From: Myxococcales bacterium
Lineage (GTDB): Bacteria > Myxococcota_A > Polyangia > Haliangiales > Haliangiaceae
DNA length: 64,000 nucleotides
Assembly: GCA_028287135.1 (NCBI GenBank)
Contig: JAQBQE010000011.1
Coordinates: 16,846 to 80,845 of the forward strand
Direction of reading: 5' to 3'
Numbering within the stretch: the first letter of the stretch is position 1; each line of letters starts with the position of its first letter. Under the pieces are notes generated by a model, which saw nothing but the letters and a program-made list of their open reading frames with translations, was not told the origin of the DNA and made no database searches. The position numbers were made by a program, and so were the translations under genes. Shown piece by piece: positions 8,377-16,885 of this stretch.

Positions 8377-9795
8377 ATGGTTTCTCGTAGCTGTTCGACG
8401 GTCAGCCTGGTGCTTGCCATCCTCGGTGGCTGCCAGGAGCGCACGCCGGACTGCACGCAGCAGGCCCCGCAACCGACCGGCTGTCCACCCTCCTCGTCAG
8501 CGGCGCTCCTCCCCGGTCACCGTTCGATCGCGGATGTCGCGGACCAGGTCACGCCTTCGGTCGTGAGCATCATCTCGGAACAACCTCCGCGAGGAGCTCG
8601 CGACCCGTTCTGGCGCCGCCAGTTCGGACCGTCGGATCGTGGGATCGAATACAGCCTTGGCTCGGGCGTGATCGTCTCTTCCGATGGCGTCATCGTGACC
8701 AGCAGTCACGTGGTTGCTCATGGGGAATCGATCCGCGTCGCGCTCAAGAACGGCCAGACGCTCGACGCGAAGGTCGTCGGGATCGATCCCGACAGCGACG
8801 TCGCCGTGATCCGGGTCGACGCGAAGGACCTCACACCGATCCGCATCGCGGATTCATCGAAGCTGCGCACCGGAGACGTCGTGCTCGCGGTCGGTAACCC
8901 ATTCGGTGTCGGGCAGACGGTCACCATGGGAATCGTGAGCGCGGTCGGGCGCTCGAACATGGGGATCACGTCCTACGACGACTTCATCCAGACCGATGCC
9001 GCCATCAATCCCGGGAACTCCGGGGGCGCGCTCGTCGACATGGAGGGCCAGCTCGTCGGCATCAACACCGCCATCATCTCGCGCACGGGAGGCTATGAGG
9101 GGATCGGGTTCGCGATCCCGAGCCGCACGGCGATGCTGATCAAGGACTCGCTGCTGAAGGACGGAAAGGTCATTCGGGGCTGGCTCGGTATCACCATCCA
9201 GGATCTGACGGACGAGCTGGCCCGATCGCTCGGCGTGGAGCCGCGGACCGGTGTGCTGATCTCGGACGTCGCACCCGATGGTCCCGCGGCGAACGCGGGG
9301 TTGCGACGTGGCGACGTCATCACGGCCATCAACGGCGCGCAGATGACGAGTGCGGCGCAGCTCCGGAATCTCATCGCGTTGACCGCACGGGGCACCCGCG
9401 CACGCCTGGAGATCGTGCGGAACGACACGCCACGATCGATCCAGGTCATCGTGGGTGAGCAGCCGAGCGAGACCGCGGGCGCGAATCCGTTGCAGCCCGA
9501 CGAAGCCGGCCTGTTCGCAGGTGTCGTGGTTCAGGATCTCGATCCGAGCCTTCGCGCGCGGCTTCGCGTACCTGCCGAGCTGCAAGGTGTCGTGGTGCGG
9601 GCGATCGAGCCTGACAGCCCGGCCGCCCTCATGGGCCTTCGCGTGGGCGACCTGATCATGGAGGTCAACCGGGCCCCAACGCCGTCGACGAGCGCGTTCA
9701 CCAAGGCCGTGCGCGCGAACCGACGGCGCGCCCTGGCGCTGGTCTACCGCGATGGCGCGACCATCTTCATCTCGGTCGCGGCGCAGGACGAGTGA
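8377..9795 (+). CDS. HtrA/DegP-like serine protease, two PDZ domains
   Basis: A 472-residue periplasmic protease. The start at 8377 has GGAGGGA ten bases upstream. The protein then shows a signal sequence ending in a lipobox (AILGGC, Cys19), suggesting lipid anchoring, which is uncommon for DegP. The trypsin-like domain has catalytic His111 (SSHVVA), Asp141 (DSDVAVIRVD) and Ser215 (GNSGGAL). Two PDZ domains follow at about residues 270-360 and 385-470. It would degrade or refold misfolded envelope proteins. The architecture equals DegP/DegQ in length. The frame remains open upstream to 8086 but that part overlaps the preceding gene and is not coding. Confidence 0.93.
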   Translation: MVSRSCSTVSLVLAILGGCQERTPDCTQQAPQPTGCPPSSSAALLPGHRSIADVADQVTPSVVSIISEQPPRGARDPFWRRQFGPSDRGIEYSLGSGVIVSSDGVIVTSSHVVAHGESIRVALKNGQTLDAKVVGIDPDSDVAVIRVDAKDLTPIRIADSSKLRTGDVVLAVGNPFGVGQTVTMGIVSAVGRSNMGITSYDDFIQTDAAINPGNSGGALVDMEGQLVGINTAIISRTGGYEGIGFAIPSRTAMLIKDSLLKDGKVIRGWLGITIQDLTDELARSLGVEPRTGVLISDVAPDGPAANAGLRRGDVITAINGAQMTSAAQLRNLIALTARGTRARLEIVRNDTPRSIQVIVGEQPSETAGANPLQPDEAGLFAGVVVQDLDPSLRARLRVPAELQGVVVRAIEPDSPAALMGLRVGDLIMEVNRAPTPSTSAFTKAVRANRRRALALVYRDGATIFISVAAQDE

Positions 9796-9839
9796 GCCGG
9801 GCGCCCGCGGAAGGCCGAGAATTTAAGCCGCTGAAACGT

Positions 9840-9916
9840 TGGGGTGATCAACGGGGGTCGAACCCGCGACATCCAGGACCACAACCTGGCGCTCTGCCAA
9901 CTGAGCTATGACCACC
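9840..9916 (-). tRNA. tRNA-His (anticodon GTG)
   Basis: The minus strand folds into a complete cloverleaf. The acceptor 5' strand GGTGGTCA pairs with TGATCACC and includes the extra G at position -1 that is specific to tRNA-His. The D-arm is AGCTCAGTTGGCAGAGC, the anticodon arm is CCAGG-TTGTGGT-CCTGG with anticodon GTG, and the T-arm contains GGTTCGACC. The 3' CCA is encoded (TGG at 9840-9842). Total length with G-1 and CCA is 77 bases. Confidence 0.97.
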
Positions 9917-9928
9917 GTGAGAGCCGTT

Positions 9929-9957
9929 TTTCTACATGAACCGCCTGGCGTCCGCAA
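9929..9957 (-). promoter_or_regulatory. Candidate promoter of tRNA-His
   Basis: Read on the minus strand, TTGCGG (9952-9957) and TAGAAA (9929-9934) are separated by 17 bases, a fair match to a housekeeping -35/-10 pair, and lie 12 bases before the mature tRNA 5' end. The match to -10 is imperfect, so this is a suggestion. Confidence 0.4.
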
Positions 9958-9991
9958 CGTTCATGGTCGATTGCTCGGCAGTACGTGAAAT

Positions 9992-10009
9992 TCCGTATTT
10001 TACTACGGA
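9992..10009. repeat. Short inverted repeat TCCGTA/TACGGA
   Basis: TCCGTA at 9992-9997 and TACGGA at 10004-10009 flank TTTTAC in one of the few AT-rich patches of the window, 60 bp before the cysteine synthase start. It may be an operator for that gene or part of the upstream region of the tRNA. Confidence 0.3.
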
Positions 10010-10068
10010 TTTAGTTCATCGTTAGGCGCTCCGGACGTTGGTACCTGTTTGTGACGTAGCATCACAGC

Positions 10069-11007
10069 GTGATCTACGCGAGCATCACCGAGACCATCGG
10101 TAAGACCCCGATCGTCCGGATCCACCGGCTCTCGCCGCCGGGCGTCACGATGTACGTGAAGGTCGAGTCCTTCAATCCGGGTGGCTCGGTGAAGGATCGC
10201 CTGGCCCTCGCGATCATCACCGACGCCGAGCGGCGAGGGGTGCTGTGTCCCGGGCAGACCGTGATCGAAGCCACCTCCGGCAACACCGGCATCGCGCTCG
10301 CCATGGTGTGCGCAGCGCGGGGCTATCCATTCGTCGCGGTGATGCTGGATAGCTTCTCGATCGAGCGACGGCTGATCATGCGCGCGTTCGGGGCACGGGT
10401 GATCCTCACGCCGGCCGTCGAATGCGCGAGTGGCATGGTCCGCAAGGCGGAGGAGCTCGCCCGCAAGCACGGCTGGTTCGTCGCTCGTCAGTTCGAGAAC
10501 CGGGCGAACCCGGCGTTCCATCGCAGCACGACGGGGCCCGAGATCCTTCAGGACTTCGCGACCGCGCGCCTCGACTACTTCGTCACCGGCTGGGGTACCG
10601 GCGGGACGCTGACCGGCACCGGACAGTCGCTGAAGTTCGCGCGACCTGACATCCAGGTCGTGGCCGCAGAGCCCGCGGAGGCCCAGCTGCTCGCCGGTCA
10701 CGAGTTCCATCGGCACCAGATCCAGGGCTGGGTGCCAGACCTCATCCCCGAGGTCCTCGATCGCACGATCTTCGATCGGACGATTCCGATCACGGCCGAA
10801 CAGGCGGTGGTCAGCGCGCAATCGCTCGCGCGCCACGAAGGCATTTTCGTCGGGATCTCGGCGGGGGCCACGTTCGCGGCGGCAAGCCGGGTCGCGCGCG
10901 AGGCGCCGGAGGGGTCCGTCCTCCTCGCGATGCTTCCGGATACCGGCGAACGCTACCTCTCGTCGATGTTGTTCGAGGGAGTGAATCAGGGCTCCGATCC
11001 GGAATGA
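10069..11007 (+). CDS. cysK: Cysteine synthase, PLP-dependent
   Basis: A 312-residue O-acetylserine sulfhydrylase. PLP-binding features are clear: Lys in NPGGSVKDR forms the Schiff base, TSGNTGIA binds the substrate carboxylate, and GTGGTLTGTG holds the PLP phosphate. It makes cysteine from O-acetylserine and sulfide in the cytosol. CysM or cystathionine beta-synthase-like specificity cannot be excluded from sequence. The start is a GTG with no obvious ribosome site. Its stop overlaps the ATG of the following DMT-family exporter, suggesting a functional link; some exporters of that family move cysteine pathway metabolites, but that is inference here. Confidence 0.93.
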   Translation: MIYASITETIGKTPIVRIHRLSPPGVTMYVKVESFNPGGSVKDRLALAIITDAERRGVLCPGQTVIEATSGNTGIALAMVCAARGYPFVAVMLDSFSIERRLIMRAFGARVILTPAVECASGMVRKAEELARKHGWFVARQFENRANPAFHRSTTGPEILQDFATARLDYFVTGWGTGGTLTGTGQSLKFARPDIQVVAAEPAEAQLLAGHEFHRHQIQGWVPDLIPEVLDRTIFDRTIPITAEQAVVSAQSLARHEGIFVGISAGATFAAASRVAREAPEGSVLLAMLPDTGERYLSSMLFEGVNQGSDPE

Positions 11008-11894
11008 CGACCGCCGTCGGAGCACGCTGGTTCCGCCCGAGCCGCGGCATCCTCTTCATGGCCGCGAGCGCCTTCGCGCTGTCGACGATGACCGTGCTGG
11101 TCAAGCTCGCGAGTGCGAGCTTGCCGACGGGACAGATCGTGTTCGTGCGCTCGACGGTGATGCTGGCGGTGTCGTGGGCGATGGTGCGACGCGCGGGTGT
11201 CTCGCCATGGGGCCACAACAAGCGCGGCCTGATGACGCGTGGACTGGTCGGGTTCGGCGCGCTCGCCGCGTTCTATGTCTCGGTCGCGCACCTCCCGGTG
11301 TCCGAAGCGACCACGCTCCGCAATACGATCCCGCTGTTCACCGCGCTGCTCGCCTGGTGGATCTTGCGCGAGCGCGTGGGCTGGCCGACCGCGATCGCGA
11401 TCGCGTGCGGCATCGGTGGCGTGCTGATGATCGCGCATCCCGGTGGGGCGGGCGTGGATCCGGTCGGCGTCGGCGTCGGGCTCGGTTCGGCCCTGCTCAC
11501 CGCGCTGGCGTATGTCGGTGTTCGGCAGCTCGCGAGGACCGACCACGCGTCCGTGATCGTGTTCTGGTACGTGCTGGTCGGTGCGCCGCTCGCGCTGCCG
11601 TGGGCGCTCGCGGTATGGGTCACCCCCTCGCCGACCGAGTGCCTGCTGCTGCTCATGATCGGACTGACGACCCAGATCGGGCAGGTGTTGCTGACGATGG
11701 GCCTCGCGCTCGAAGGAGCGGGACGGGCCACGGCTGTCGGTTACATCCAGGTCGCGTTCGCGCTGCTCTGGCAATGGACCGTGTTCGACGACGTACCGAC
11801 GACCTGGACGATCGCCGGGGCCGCGCTGATCATCGGTGGCACGGTGGTCACCACGCTCGGCGATCGGGTTACGCGGGGACCGCTGTCTCGCTGA
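11004..11894 (+). CDS. EamA/DMT-family transporter
   Basis: A 296-residue inner-membrane protein with ten predicted helices in two EamA repeats. It opens with GILFMAASAFALSTMTVLVKLAS, and the second repeat begins near GLGSALLTALAYVGVRQLAR. The phrase TTLRNTIPLFTALLAWWILRERVGWPTAIAIACGIGGVLM is typical of this superfamily. It is translationally coupled to the cysteine synthase gene (ATGA overlap), so it may export a product of cysteine metabolism; the substrate is unknown. Its last 26 bases overlap the end of the convergent gene on the other strand. Confidence 0.88.
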   Translation: MTTAVGARWFRPSRGILFMAASAFALSTMTVLVKLASASLPTGQIVFVRSTVMLAVSWAMVRRAGVSPWGHNKRGLMTRGLVGFGALAAFYVSVAHLPVSEATTLRNTIPLFTALLAWWILRERVGWPTAIAIACGIGGVLMIAHPGGAGVDPVGVGVGLGSALLTALAYVGVRQLARTDHASVIVFWYVLVGAPLALPWALAVWVTPSPTECLLLLMIGLTTQIGQVLLTMGLALEGAGRATAVGYIQVAFALLWQWTVFDDVPTTWTIAGAALIIGGTVVTTLGDRVTRGPLSR

Positions 11895-12636
11895 TCCGGC
11901 CCGGGCGCCGGTGATGGAGGAGCTTCGCGAATCCCTCGATCCGGCGCGCGCTGCGCTTCGAGTACTTCATCCACAGCGTCCCGACGACCGCCGCGATCGC
12001 GCCGCCGATCGAGTCGAGCATCAGGTCGACCATGGTGTCGGGGAACGGGCCGAGCTGCGGCGAGCCCTGGGTCTCGCGGCCGAGCAACTGGTCGGCGCCG
12101 AACTCGGCGATCTCCCACAACGCACCGAGCCCCGCGGTGATCAGGAAGATCATCACCGCGTCGATGATCGTGTGGCGCTGCGTGCGTCCCGTGAAGTGCA
12201 GGAGGTAGACGAACAGGAACGCGAGCATCGCGATCGCGAACGACGCGCCGAAGTGCAGCGCCTTGTCGTACCAGGGGATCAGCTCGTAGAGGCCACCGAG
12301 CCGGCCGGCGGTGACATCGAGCATCAAGAACATCAGCAGGACGATGTCGAGCTCGGCCGGCAGCACCGCTCGCCGGGTCCGTGCGATCAGGCCCGGCAGC
12401 GAAACCACCACCACGCCGACGAAGCAGAACAGCGCGTAGGGGATGTCGCCCATCACGACGTTGACGATCCCGTTGATCACGATCATCGCGCGCATCGTCC
12501 ACACGACCGCGGTCTCGAGCTTCGAGGGCTCCTCTGCGGGCTGCGCGTTGCGATGCACGAGCACCAGCAGAGCAACCCGCATGCCCGCGCAACTCAGCGA
12601 ACCGACTCGCCCTGGCCGTGCGGCCACGCTCATCAC
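11869..12636 (-). CDS. YjdF/DUF2238-like membrane protein
   Basis: A 255-residue protein with about six hydrophobic helices. The segments WYDKALHFGASFAIA, ALWEIAEFGADQLLG and DTMVDLMLDSIGG resemble the conserved DK-x2-HF, WE-x2-E and DT-x2-DL motifs of the DUF2238 (YjdF) family of uncharacterised membrane proteins. No function is known. An ATG at 12582 (MRVALLVLV) is an alternative start, leaving the first helix intact; neither start has a strong ribosome site. The gene is divergent from the beta-lactamase-like gene, and its end overlaps the convergent EamA gene by 26 bases. Confidence 0.75.
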   Translation of the reverse strand: MMSVAARPGRVGSLSCAGMRVALLVLVHRNAQPAEEPSKLETAVVWTMRAMIVINGIVNVVMGDIPYALFCFVGVVVVSLPGLIARTRRAVLPAELDIVLLMFLMLDVTAGRLGGLYELIPWYDKALHFGASFAIAMLAFLFVYLLHFTGRTQRHTIIDAVMIFLITAGLGALWEIAEFGADQLLGRETQGSPQLGPFPDTMVDLMLDSIGGAIAAVVGTLWMKYSKRSARRIEGFAKLLHHRRPGRISETAVPA

Positions 12637-12690
12637 GCCCTCCGGCGTCAGGCGTGAAATGGAATGCTCCCCTCACGCGTTGGAGGGCCG

Positions 12691-13557
12691 ATGCGCTGGT
12701 TGCCCGCCCTGGTCCTCGTTGCCTGCACTCGCTCCGAAGCACCTGCCCCGCCTGCCCCCGGCGCACCGGTCCCGGTCGCCTCGCCCCCGACCGCGATCGT
12801 CCCGACCGATGCGCCGCCGGACCTCGCACGCGTGTGGCCCGACGGCTGCTTCATGTTCCGTGATGCGGGCGGGACCGTCCGCGAGAGCGATTCACGACGG
12901 TGCGCGGAGCCACGCCGGCCGTACTCGACGTTCAAGATCCCGAACGCGCTGATCGGCGTCGACGCTGGCGTGCTCGCAGGTCCCGACGCGCCGATGACCT
13001 GGGACAAGCAGCGCGTCCCCGACGAGGACTGGTACTTCGACTCGTGGCGCAAGGAGCACACGCTGCGCTCGGCGATCAAGGTCTCGGCGGTGCCGCACTT
13101 TCGCACACTCGCGCTGCTGATCGGCGCCGACCGGATGAAGGCCGGGCTCGCGAAGCTCGGCTACGGCAACCAGGACATGACCGCCGGGCTCGATGTGTTC
13201 TGGCTTCGCGGCGGGCTGCGGATCACGGCGGCACAACAGCTCGCGCTCGTCGAGGATCTGGCGCGTGGCAAGCTCGCGGTCTCGGCACCCGCACAGGCGG
13301 CGGTCCGCGAGGTGATCGAGCTCGCGCGCTCCGGCGACGCGGTGCTCTACGGCAAGACCGGCACCGGGCGGACCGAGGACGAGCGCGGCGACTGGCTCGC
13401 CTGGCAGGTCGGCTGGGTCGAGCGCGCCGGCGTCATCACACCGTACGCGGTGTGGTTCGAGGCCAAGGGCAGCGAGGAGATGTCCGCGATCCGAGCCACC
13501 CGCGAGGACCGGCTGCGGGGAGCGCTCGATGCGCTGGGCATCTTTCCCAGCACCTAG
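12691..13557 (+). CDS. Class D (OXA-type) beta-lactamase-like lipoprotein
   Basis: A 288-residue serine hydrolase of the class D family. All defining motifs are present: Ser79-x-x-Lys82 (STFK), Ser132-Ala-Val134, Tyr158-Gly-Asn160, Trp171-x-x-Gly and Lys222-Thr-Gly. FWLRGGLRIT matches the FWLEGxLxIS stretch of OXA enzymes. The N-terminus has a short signal and lipobox-like LVLVAC, then a proline-rich linker, so it would be tethered to the membrane. The start at 12691 follows GGAGGG but at a short 3-base spacing; an in-frame ATG at 12664 is the alternative. No mobile element or integron is nearby, so it looks like an intrinsic chromosomal gene. Activity and spectrum are unknown. Confidence 0.88.
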   Translation: MRWLPALVLVACTRSEAPAPPAPGAPVPVASPPTAIVPTDAPPDLARVWPDGCFMFRDAGGTVRESDSRRCAEPRRPYSTFKIPNALIGVDAGVLAGPDAPMTWDKQRVPDEDWYFDSWRKEHTLRSAIKVSAVPHFRTLALLIGADRMKAGLAKLGYGNQDMTAGLDVFWLRGGLRITAAQQLALVEDLARGKLAVSAPAQAAVREVIELARSGDAVLYGKTGTGRTEDERGDWLAWQVGWVERAGVITPYAVWFEAKGSEEMSAIRATREDRLRGALDALGIFPST

Positions 13558-13566
13558 GCCGAGGAG

Positions 13567-14913
13567 CTAGGCCTTCGAGCGGCGCGCGGCCATGATCTTG
13601 ACGAACGACTTGCTGCGGATCTCCTCGAGCGAGAGCCCGGTCGCGAGCGCCTCCTCCTCGGTGACCGCGCCGCACGCGATGCCGCGGAGGAAGTAGTTGA
13701 GCAGGCCCTGCCCGGTCGCAGCGTCGTCGAACACGTCACCGACCAGGGTCGCCTGCGCCGCCTTGTCGACGAAGTTCTTCAGCCGCTCCGACGCGGGTGC
13801 GAGCCCGTCGAGGAAGAACGCGTAGACCGCGCCGTAGCGGGTCGGCAGCTGGCCGGGATGGAGATCCCAGCCCTGGTAGAAGCCGTTGACCAGCGAGTGG
13901 CGAACGTCGTCGGCGTGCAGCCGCCACGCCGAGAACACGGCGGCCTTGTTCTCGCGCTTCTGCTCCTCGCTCAGGTCTTTTCCCTTGTGCGGAGGGATCG
14001 GCATGATGTTGGTCGCGCCATCGGAGAGCGCCACGCCGGTGCCGGCGAACGACACCTTCATCACGTGCTTCGCGAAGTCGCACGCCGGGTGGCGCATCTT
14101 CTGGTGCGCCGCGGTGATGTCGCAGTTCGCCGTGTAGTCGTAGGTGCCGAAGTGCGCGCCGGTCAGGCGGCCCTCCGCAGCACGGTGGAGCCGCGGCAAC
14201 GCGGTGCGCCCCTCCATGTCGAAGATGCTCTGCGTCGTCTCGACCATGAACTCGACCTTGAGCGCGCCGGTGTCGAGCCCGAGCCGATCCTCGAGGATCT
14301 CGAACGCCGAGACGAGGGTCTCGACATCGACCTTGCTCATGATCTTCGGCAGCGTGACGACGAAGTTCTCCGGCAGCTTGCCGCCACTCTTGTCGAGCAG
14401 CTCGGTCAGGAAGATGTCGAGCGTGCGCAGCGAGCGGCCGGCGAGCTCGCGGGTCAGCGGCTTGATCCGGATCCCGATGAACGGCGGCAGCGTGCCCGCA
14501 GCCATGCCTGCGGCTACCTGCTGCGCAGCGGCCACCGCGTGGCCATCCTCCTCGTCATCGGGACGGTTGCCGTAGCCGTCCTCGAAGTCGATCCGGAAGT
14601 CCTCGACGGCCTCGCGGCCCAGCTTCTCGCGAACGCGCTCGTAGACCTTCGGTGCGAGGTCACCCTTGATCCCGATCGCCTCGGCGAACGTCGCCGCATC
14701 CGGGGCGTAGGTATCGAGCGACCGGATCGACAGCTCCCCGAGCTTCTTCGCGGTCTCGGCCGTGAACAGGTGAGCTCCGCCGTAGACGGTGTGCACGGGC
14801 TGACGTGCACCGGAGTCACCGGGGTAACGCGTCAGGACGCGCGTCTGCGCCCGGTGCACGCGATCGAGGGCCTTCGTGAGCTTCTTCTCGGGGAGAGTCG
14901 TGCGAACCGTCAT
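13567..14913 (-). CDS. DUF6986-type aldolase-like protein
   Basis: A 448-residue protein resembling the HpcH/HpaI aldolase and citrate-lyase beta superfamily. Supporting segments are DFRIDFEDGYGNRPDDEEDGHA (acidic metal-site region near residue 125), IGIRIKPLT, VEFMVETTQSIFD and HFGTYDYTANCDITAAHQKM. I match it to DUF6986, sometimes labelled phosphoenolpyruvate kinase or aldolase. In actinobacteria such genes lie beside urate-degradation genes, as here, where it ends the ureide cluster. A role with glyoxylate or another 2-oxo acid released from ureidoglycolate is possible, but no reaction is established by the sequence. There is a 116 bp gap after uraH. Confidence 0.75.
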   Translation of the reverse strand: MTVRTTLPEKKLTKALDRVHRAQTRVLTRYPGDSGARQPVHTVYGGAHLFTAETAKKLGELSIRSLDTYAPDAATFAEAIGIKGDLAPKVYERVREKLGREAVEDFRIDFEDGYGNRPDDEEDGHAVAAAQQVAAGMAAGTLPPFIGIRIKPLTRELAGRSLRTLDIFLTELLDKSGGKLPENFVVTLPKIMSKVDVETLVSAFEILEDRLGLDTGALKVEFMVETTQSIFDMEGRTALPRLHRAAEGRLTGAHFGTYDYTANCDITAAHQKMRHPACDFAKHVMKVSFAGTGVALSDGATNIMPIPPHKGKDLSEEQKRENKAAVFSAWRLHADDVRHSLVNGFYQGWDLHPGQLPTRYGAVYAFFLDGLAPASERLKNFVDKAAQATLVGDVFDDAATGQGLLNYFLRGIACGAVTEEEALATGLSLEEIRSKSFVKIMAARRSKA

Positions 14914-15029
14914 GGTGAGCGGGTTTGTAGCTCAGCTCGGACGACCCGCGCTACCATGTGGTCGTGCGTGTCGTGGGTCGACGCGACGATGCAGGCCGGC
15001 GTTCAACGGCCACACCCGCAGCGCGCGGG

Positions 15030-15362
15030 TCAGCTCCCGCGATACGTCGAGTAGCCAAACGGCGAGAGCAGCAGCGGCACGTGGTAGTGCTCCGCGCCCG
15101 CATCGACCGTGAACTGGATCTCGACGACCGGGAAGAAGCTCGGGGTTCCGAGACCCTCGAAGTAGAGCCCGGTCTGGAACCGGATCCGGTAACGCGCGGC
15201 GAGCAGCGGCCCCGGCTGGGTCAGGGTCTTGAGCCGGCCATCGTCGTCGGTGATGCCGGCGCCGATCAGGTGCCAGACGCCGGCATCGGCGCGCTCGAGC
15301 TCGATCGCGATGCCCTTGCCGGGTCGGCCTCGTGCGGTGTCGAGAACATGCGTGGTGATCAT
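15030..15362 (-). CDS. uraH: 5-hydroxyisourate hydrolase
   Basis: A 110-residue transthyretin-like hydrolase that opens 5-hydroxyisourate to OHCU, step two of urate breakdown. It begins MITTHVLDTARGRP (active-site His5) and ends with the diagnostic C-terminal YRGS preceded by EHYHVPLLLSPFGYS, which carries the catalytic histidines. The ATG overlaps the stop of the allantoicase-UraD fusion in an ATGA, so the two are coupled. The longer open frame upstream is inside the fusion gene and is not used. It lacks a signal peptide, so it acts in the cytosol. Confidence 0.96.
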   Translation of the reverse strand: MITTHVLDTARGRPGKGIAIELERADAGVWHLIGAGITDDDGRLKTLTQPGPLLAARYRIRFQTGLYFEGLGTPSFFPVVEIQFTVDAGAEHYHVPLLLSPFGYSTYRGS

Positions 15363-16885
15363 CCGAGCTCTCCGATCAGCTTGGTCAGACGCAGTCGCGT
15401 GATCTTGATCTGCTCCTCGGCGGCGGTGCGCAGCTCGTTGGCCGTCGTCGAGCGGAGGCGGACGCGGAGATCCGCGAGCATCGAGTCGGCGGTGCGGCCG
15501 CTCGCGCACACGATGAAGATGAAGCCGAACTTGGCATCGTACGCGCGATTGGCCTCGGCGAGATCGGCGAGGGTCTGCGCCGCTGCCGCCGCTGCATGCT
15601 TCTGCTCGTCGGTCGACCACGTCACGTCGCCGGTGACCGGCACCTTCGCTTCCCCGATCTTCGGGTGCGCGGCGAAGGCTTCGCGATGGTCGGCCTCGGA
15701 CAGCGACCACCACGTTCGTTCAGCCACACGCAGGAGCGCCGGCAGATCCTCGAACGGGCCCGCGGCGGTCATCGCCTCGACCCACGCCCGCGAACCGCAG
15801 CACCGGCGGAGCACCGTGCGGGCCTCGTCGGCGCCGAGCGCGTTGAGCGCCGCGATCCCCATCGAGCTCTCGGGCGCGAGCGTGCCCCACGCCCGCAACC
15901 GCGCGACTCCGCCGCACGGATACGACGACAGCCGGAGGTGGGTGACCGGACCGATGCGGCGCAGCTCGTCATCGAACACGTGACGGGTGTGGGCCTGCAG
16001 CGGCGTCGACAGCATCGTGCGCCAGCCGGTGAGCTCGGCGGCCGCGACGCCGGGCGCGTGGACGCCCTCGATCGACGCGCGTGCCGGCGCGTTGCCTTTG
16101 AAGTGGGAGGTATCGATCAGCAGCCGGTCGACCGTGCCGGCGGCGGCGAGCCGCACGATCGCCCAGTCATTGCCGGGTCCGCGCCGGCGCCGGGTCTCCC
16201 AGCCATCGGCCATCGACAGCGAGGGACCGGGCTTGATCAGGTTGTTACGCGAGCCGAAGAACATGTCGCTGCAGGTCTCGACGACCGCGCCGTTCTCGAG
16301 CGCCGCGAGGTCGATCGCACCGCCGAGTGCACGCAGCTTCGACCACTCGGGGACCGCATCGCCGTGAACGCGAAGCCGGGCGACGCCACCATCGGGAAAG
16401 ATCTCGAGGCGGAGGTGAGTGAACCGCTGAGCGTGATCGACCGCGAACGTGTTCTTGGTGTCACCCTGCAGCGGCGAGCGCGGCAGGATCTCCGTCCACG
16501 TCGCCGTCTCGAGCGCACGCAGATCGAGCGGATCGGCGATCTCGGTCGCGTGGATCGCACACGATGCGGGGTAGTTGCCGCGGAAGAACGCGGTGTCGAC
16601 CACGACACCGCGGATCACGCCGGGCAGCCCGAGCCGGATCAGGCACCAGTCGTGGACCGTGCTGTCCTCGCCCGGCGCGACGCCGTCGATCGGACGGAAC
16701 CGGCGGGTCTCCCAGCCGTCCATCCACTTGCCGCGATCGGTGTACAGGTGGTCCTTCCACACCGCGGCGGCAGGCTTCAGCAAGTTCTCCTTCTCGGCGA
16801 AGAACTCGTCGTTGCACGCGATCGCGGCGCCACCGACGGTTTCGCTCGCGAGATCCGGAAGGTCGAGAAAGGCAGGCTCGGTCAT
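15359..16885 (-). CDS. alc-uraD: Allantoicase fused to OHCU decarboxylase
   Basis: A 508-residue two-domain enzyme. Residues 1 to about 335 are allantoicase, with the two repeated halves typical of the family (WMDGWETRRFRP and MADGWETRRRRGPGNDWAIVRL; LRLEIFPDGGVARLRVHG and LRLSSYPCGGVARLRAWG). Residues from about 345 are UraD, with the catalytic HPKIGE, WSTDEQ and FGFIFIVCASGRT segments. UraD makes S-allantoin from OHCU (step three) and allantoicase splits allantoate to ureidoglycolate and urea (step five). Fusion of two non-consecutive steps is unusual and means the product of one half must be processed by allantoinase before reaching the other. It overlaps allB upstream by 4 bases and uraH downstream by 4. 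Confidence 0.95.
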   Translation of the reverse strand: MTEPAFLDLPDLASETVGGAAIACNDEFFAEKENLLKPAAAVWKDHLYTDRGKWMDGWETRRFRPIDGVAPGEDSTVHDWCLIRLGLPGVIRGVVVDTAFFRGNYPASCAIHATEIADPLDLRALETATWTEILPRSPLQGDTKNTFAVDHAQRFTHLRLEIFPDGGVARLRVHGDAVPEWSKLRALGGAIDLAALENGAVVETCSDMFFGSRNNLIKPGPSLSMADGWETRRRRGPGNDWAIVRLAAAGTVDRLLIDTSHFKGNAPARASIEGVHAPGVAAAELTGWRTMLSTPLQAHTRHVFDDELRRIGPVTHLRLSSYPCGGVARLRAWGTLAPESSMGIAALNALGADEARTVLRRCCGSRAWVEAMTAAGPFEDLPALLRVAERTWWSLSEADHREAFAAHPKIGEAKVPVTGDVTWSTDEQKHAAAAAAQTLADLAEANRAYDAKFGFIFIVCASGRTADSMLADLRVRLRSTTANELRTAAEEQIKITRLRLTKLIGELG

